From: Cladopsammia gracilis
Lineage: Eukaryota > Cnidaria > Anthozoa > Scleractinia > Dendrophylliidae
NCBI GenBank assembly: GCA_022457155.1
Contig: JAJGOT010000202.1
Span: forward strand, 313,501 to 377,500
Length of the DNA stretch: 64,000 nt
Direction: 5' to 3'
A program made the position numbers and the translations under genes. Under the pieces are notes generated by a model. The model had not been told where the DNA came from and ran no database searches. It saw only the letters and a program-made list of their open reading frames with translations. Positions 42,001 to 46,708 of the stretch are shown here, in pieces (within the stretch, counting starts at the first letter, position 1; every line of letters begins with the position of its first letter).

Positions 42001-45000
42001 GATTATTCGCCCCTGCTTCCCATTTATGAAAGGGCATTGTTTGTTATCATCCAATCAGAAAGGAGCAAACGGCGTGACTGTTGGAGGCCGCACAGATTTT
42101 ACCAGCCGCGGTGTTTTCGAGCTTCGAATGCTGAATTTCTCGATATTATTTGGGGTCTAGCGCTTCGAGTTTTGGACGGACTTTAAATGTAATGGTACGA
42201 GAAGAAACCTCTGGGTTTCAGCTTGCCTGGTGCGGGGTTTGGAAGCCGTGCGATGGGAATTTCTTGGTGAAAATCGGCTCGGCGCTGGAGAGGTCCAAAA
42301 TCGAGCTTTCCTCCCTTGTCTCTCTACTATACGCTCAGGTAAACGTCCGATGCAAAACCCTTCAAATCGCTAAAATTCGCCGTTTTCAGCTACAAGAATG
42401 ACACCACACAACATTTCAGGTAAAAATACGTTTAGTTTGATCTTGTATGTAAATATTCATCGCAGTATATTACTATAAGTCAACCTTTTCGATATTCCCA
42501 TACATTTCCTCTAAATTTAAAAATACGAACAACGGTCACACAGTTTGTGTGGGCCCCCTGTGGAATAATCACAGTCATTGTTTGTAAGATCCTTGACACA
42601 TTTTTGTGGTTTAAATCTGCAGACATCGATGAATGTGCGAAAGATTCCAGCCTTTGCCAGTTCACTTGTGCCAACACGGATGGCTCTTACATATGTGGCT
42701 GCCCCGTTGGTTACGTATTGCGACCTGACAAGAAAACATGTATAGGTAACAAGAACACATCTTTATGTACAGCTTTAGTATCTAATCTATTGAACCGTAC
42801 TTTCTTGTAGTACATTTTTATCTCGCGAATACACGAAGCTTTGAACAAGATTGCTGTAGTAAACCTTTCTAATTCCCCAGTGTAATTACGTCATCCGGTT
42901 GCCTAGACCGTCTCGTTTCATACAATGCATATTTATGTCACGCTAAGATGTTTTGGTTGTTTTAAATCTGTTTTACTCTTCAATTCTTTGACTTCAAACT
43001 CAATATGGAAAATTAAAACCGATCTATGGACTTAACGTTACTTTGTTCCGTATTCACGAGATGGCTCCGAGAGCCCTTTGATTGAACTTGTATGCTCTTG
43101 GGAATGAACGGCTTGAGAATTTTATTCCTTTTTTGTGCAGAGGAAGACGAGTGTGCCACAGGAAGGCACAACTGCCAGCACAGCTGCATTAATACTCCTG
43201 GCAGCTTCCGGTGTGGTTGCCCTGATGGTTATATGAAAAATGGAATCACGTGTGTTGGTAAGTCACGTGTACCTCACCTGTACTTCATTCATAACAAACA
43301 CTTGCTTTAAAAAATGAGTTTGCTAAAGTCACGTGTCAAGCTGGCGTGTACGGATAAAACACTTGTGTAAATAGTTAATCACATGCATTGGAAAATCACT
43401 GATACATCACGTGTACAAACACTTCCTTGAACAATATTTGTATTGGCAAATCACGCATACATCACGTGAATTACTAGAAAATAGTAACAAACGTTTTTTT
43501 GACAAAAGGCACAGCGCTGGCTCATCCCCAGGCTCAATTGCATTTTAAGTTAAAGACCAAAGAACAACGACTGGAGATGAGGCAGTAAGTCTCATGTATG
43601 ATAGACAAAGAACTGTTTTCAAGAGGGGGTATGCAATGGCTTTTTTGTGAGCGCAGGAATTTGGAGTTGTAGTTATAAAATTCTACTAAATTTATACGGT
43701 GTTTTGAAAGATAAGGGAATTTTTTATTTTGCTTTACCAAGGACTGAAATTGTGCTTTTTCATTCGTCCCTTCTCAGATAAAGATGAATGTATGACGGAT
43801 AAAAATATATGCGGCTTTGGAATGTGCGAAAACTTGGCAGGTTCTTATCGATGTACGTGTAACCAAGGATACAAATACGACGAGAAAACCAAGAAATGCG
43901 TAGGTCAGTAAGTATTACGGTGTGGTTTATTGTGGTCACGGCAAGGGGAGGGGGAGGCATGTGATTTTAGAAAAATAAGAAATATTGAAGATTTAATAAA
44001 GTTTTAAAATTAGAGTTATAAGTTAGCAATTAGCAGATGGACACCAAAATAGTCCGCCATCAACCTGGGGTGCTTCTTGCGTGGGATCAACTGTTTGTTG
44101 GTGTTTCAAATATCATTTTGGCCTCCTATTCCTAACCCTTACTATTTCATTAAAACTCAACCAGAGTGCCCCCTTACACTCTTGTCAACTGTCATTCTCA
44201 TTGAGCTCGGGTTTACTAGTCACTTACTTGTTGGTATTGCAGGTAATAATGGATGCTCTTCCGGCAGTGTGTGTCAGTATGGATGCCAAAACATTTTTGG
44301 TGGATACAGATGTCGCTGTCCCCCCGGATTCACTCAGGATTATTTCTACAATCAGTGTGTTGGTAAGTTACAAATCGCGGAGGGGTGGGGGACAAATGCC
44401 AACAATTGTGACCCAGCCCTTTTACTCTTACTCCTTATGGACAACAGAAATCTTCTCATTTAGCTTGGCCACCGCCGGTCTGTTTCTCGAAGTCCTTAGG
44501 AGTTAACAAATGGTCTTACTAATACCCTGCTTTCTTTGTAGATATAAACGAATGTCGCAGCAGCTTCCTATGCGGTCAGGCTCAGTGCAGAAACACTTTA
44601 GGCGGGTATTATTGTGGCTGTCAGGCAGGATATGTACTGAGACCAGACGGTCGATCATGCCAAGGTAATCCCACGCCATAAAGCGTACAACCATAGGCAC
44701 AATTTTGTCATCCAGCGAACCCCCTAATCTTGTGCCCAGATCTCCCACTTGACTGCAAGCACGAGTGAGATCTGGGTACGACATTAGCGAGCCCCCTTCC
44801 TCTATATCTTGATTACGGGTGTCAAGAGAGCTTAGACCTCCTAGGCTCTTAGCCAATAAAAGGGTAATCTACGATGATTTTCTCCACATAGTCACACACC
44901 TGCAGCAAGATGTACCTCTATGTAGCGCTTAACTCCAGTTTGCTACTCCTCGCTGGATAGGACGCTACCCAACCACAGTGTTGCCTCTAGCATTATTTTC

Positions 45001-46499
45001 GCCAGCACCCATTAATAAACGAACCTGGATGACGATTGACAATGTGTAGTAACGTTTTGGTCAAAAGAAACAACACGACGCTAGAGGCCTCGCCTACCGA
45101 GTTTTAGATGGAAAGTCTAACCCGCGAGACGATGGCCGCTCTAGTTGTTGCGCGCCAAAACGCCATCTTTCACCATCAGCTGCTTTGTGTAACTAATCTT
45201 GTTGATTTCAGATATGAACGAGTGCAATCTTGGAGTGAGTCCGTGTAGCTTTGGATGTGATAACAAACAAGGTGGCTTCAGCTGTCGGTGTCCCCATAAT
45301 TATCATCCTATTGGAGGAGGGTAAGTATTGTTGTGTCTGCATGTTTGTCATCCTATTGGGGGAGGGTGAGTAATGCGTCCACATAGTTTTCATCATATAG
45401 GAGGAGGATAAGTAGCGTTTTGTCCGCGTAAGTAATCATCTTATAGGAAGATGGTGAGTAGTGTTTTGTCCGCGTAAGTAATCAGCTTATAGGAGGAGGG
45501 TGAGTAGTGTTTTGTCCGCCTAAGTAATCATCTTATAGGAGGAGGGTGAGTAGTGTTTTGTCCGCGTAAGTAATCAGCTTATAGGAGGAGGGTGAGTAGT
45601 GTTTTGTCCACGTAAGTAATCATCTTATAGGAGGAGGGTGAGTAGTGTTTTGTCCACGTAAGTAATCATCTTATAGGAGGAGGGTGAGTAGTGTTTTGTC
45701 CACGTAAGTAATCATCTTATAGGAGAAGGGTGAGTAGTGTTTTGTCCACGTAAGTAATCATCTTATAGGAGGAGGGTGAGTAGTGTTTTGTCCACGTAAG
45801 TAATCATCTTATAGGAGGAGGGTGAGTAGTGTTTTGTCCGCGTAAGTAATCATCTTATAGGAAGATGGTGAGTAGTGTTTTGTCCGCGTAAGTAATCAGC
45901 TTATAGGAGGAGGGTGAGTAGTGTTTTGTCCGCGTAAGTAATCAGCTTATAGGAGGAGGGTGAGTAGTGTTTTGTCCGCGTAAGTAATCATCTTATAGGA
46001 GCAGGGTGAGTAGAGTTTTGTCCGCGTAAGTAATCAGCTTATAGGAGGAGGGTGAGTAGGGTTTTGTCCGCGTAAGTAATCAGCTTATAGGAGGAGGGTG
46101 AGTAGTGTTTTGTCCGCGTAAGTAATCAGCTTATAGGAGGAGGGTGAGTAGTGTTTTGTCTGCGTAAGTAATCAGCTTATAGGAGGAGGGTGAGTAGGGT
46201 TTTGTCCGCATAATTATCAGCCGAAAGGAGGAGGGTGGGTAGGGCTGTATCTGCATGTTGTCATCCTGTCGTGGGAGGGTCAGTGTGTAGTATGTCCACA
46301 TGGTTTTCATCCTATTCGTGTCCCCGTTCCTCAAGCAACCTTTTGCGGAGGTAACGCAGTAGATTGCTGAAACTCTTGGCGTAAGCTTTTCCAATTAATT
46401 AGCAGTTATAAAAAGCTAATGGCGCAATCCATTTTGAGTTCCAAATTGATGATGATGATGATAATGATGATGATGATGATAATGATGATGATGATGATA

Positions 46500-46542
<43 letters not shown>

Positions 46543-46658
46543 CAATGATGATGATGATGATGATGATAATGATGATGATGATGACAATGATGATGATGAT
46601 GATGATGACAATGATGATGATGATGATGATGACAATGATGATGATGATGATGATGATA

Positions 46659-46708
<50 letters not shown>

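Noticed and set aside
41472..42401. Two similar ORFs ([19 protein letters not shown] type) in opposite directions
   Set aside because: They are mirror copies from the arms of one palindrome, without supporting splice or start signals.
45341..46236. CRISPR-like array
   Set aside because: Units are head-to-tail with no unique spacers and lie in an animal intron; it is a minisatellite.
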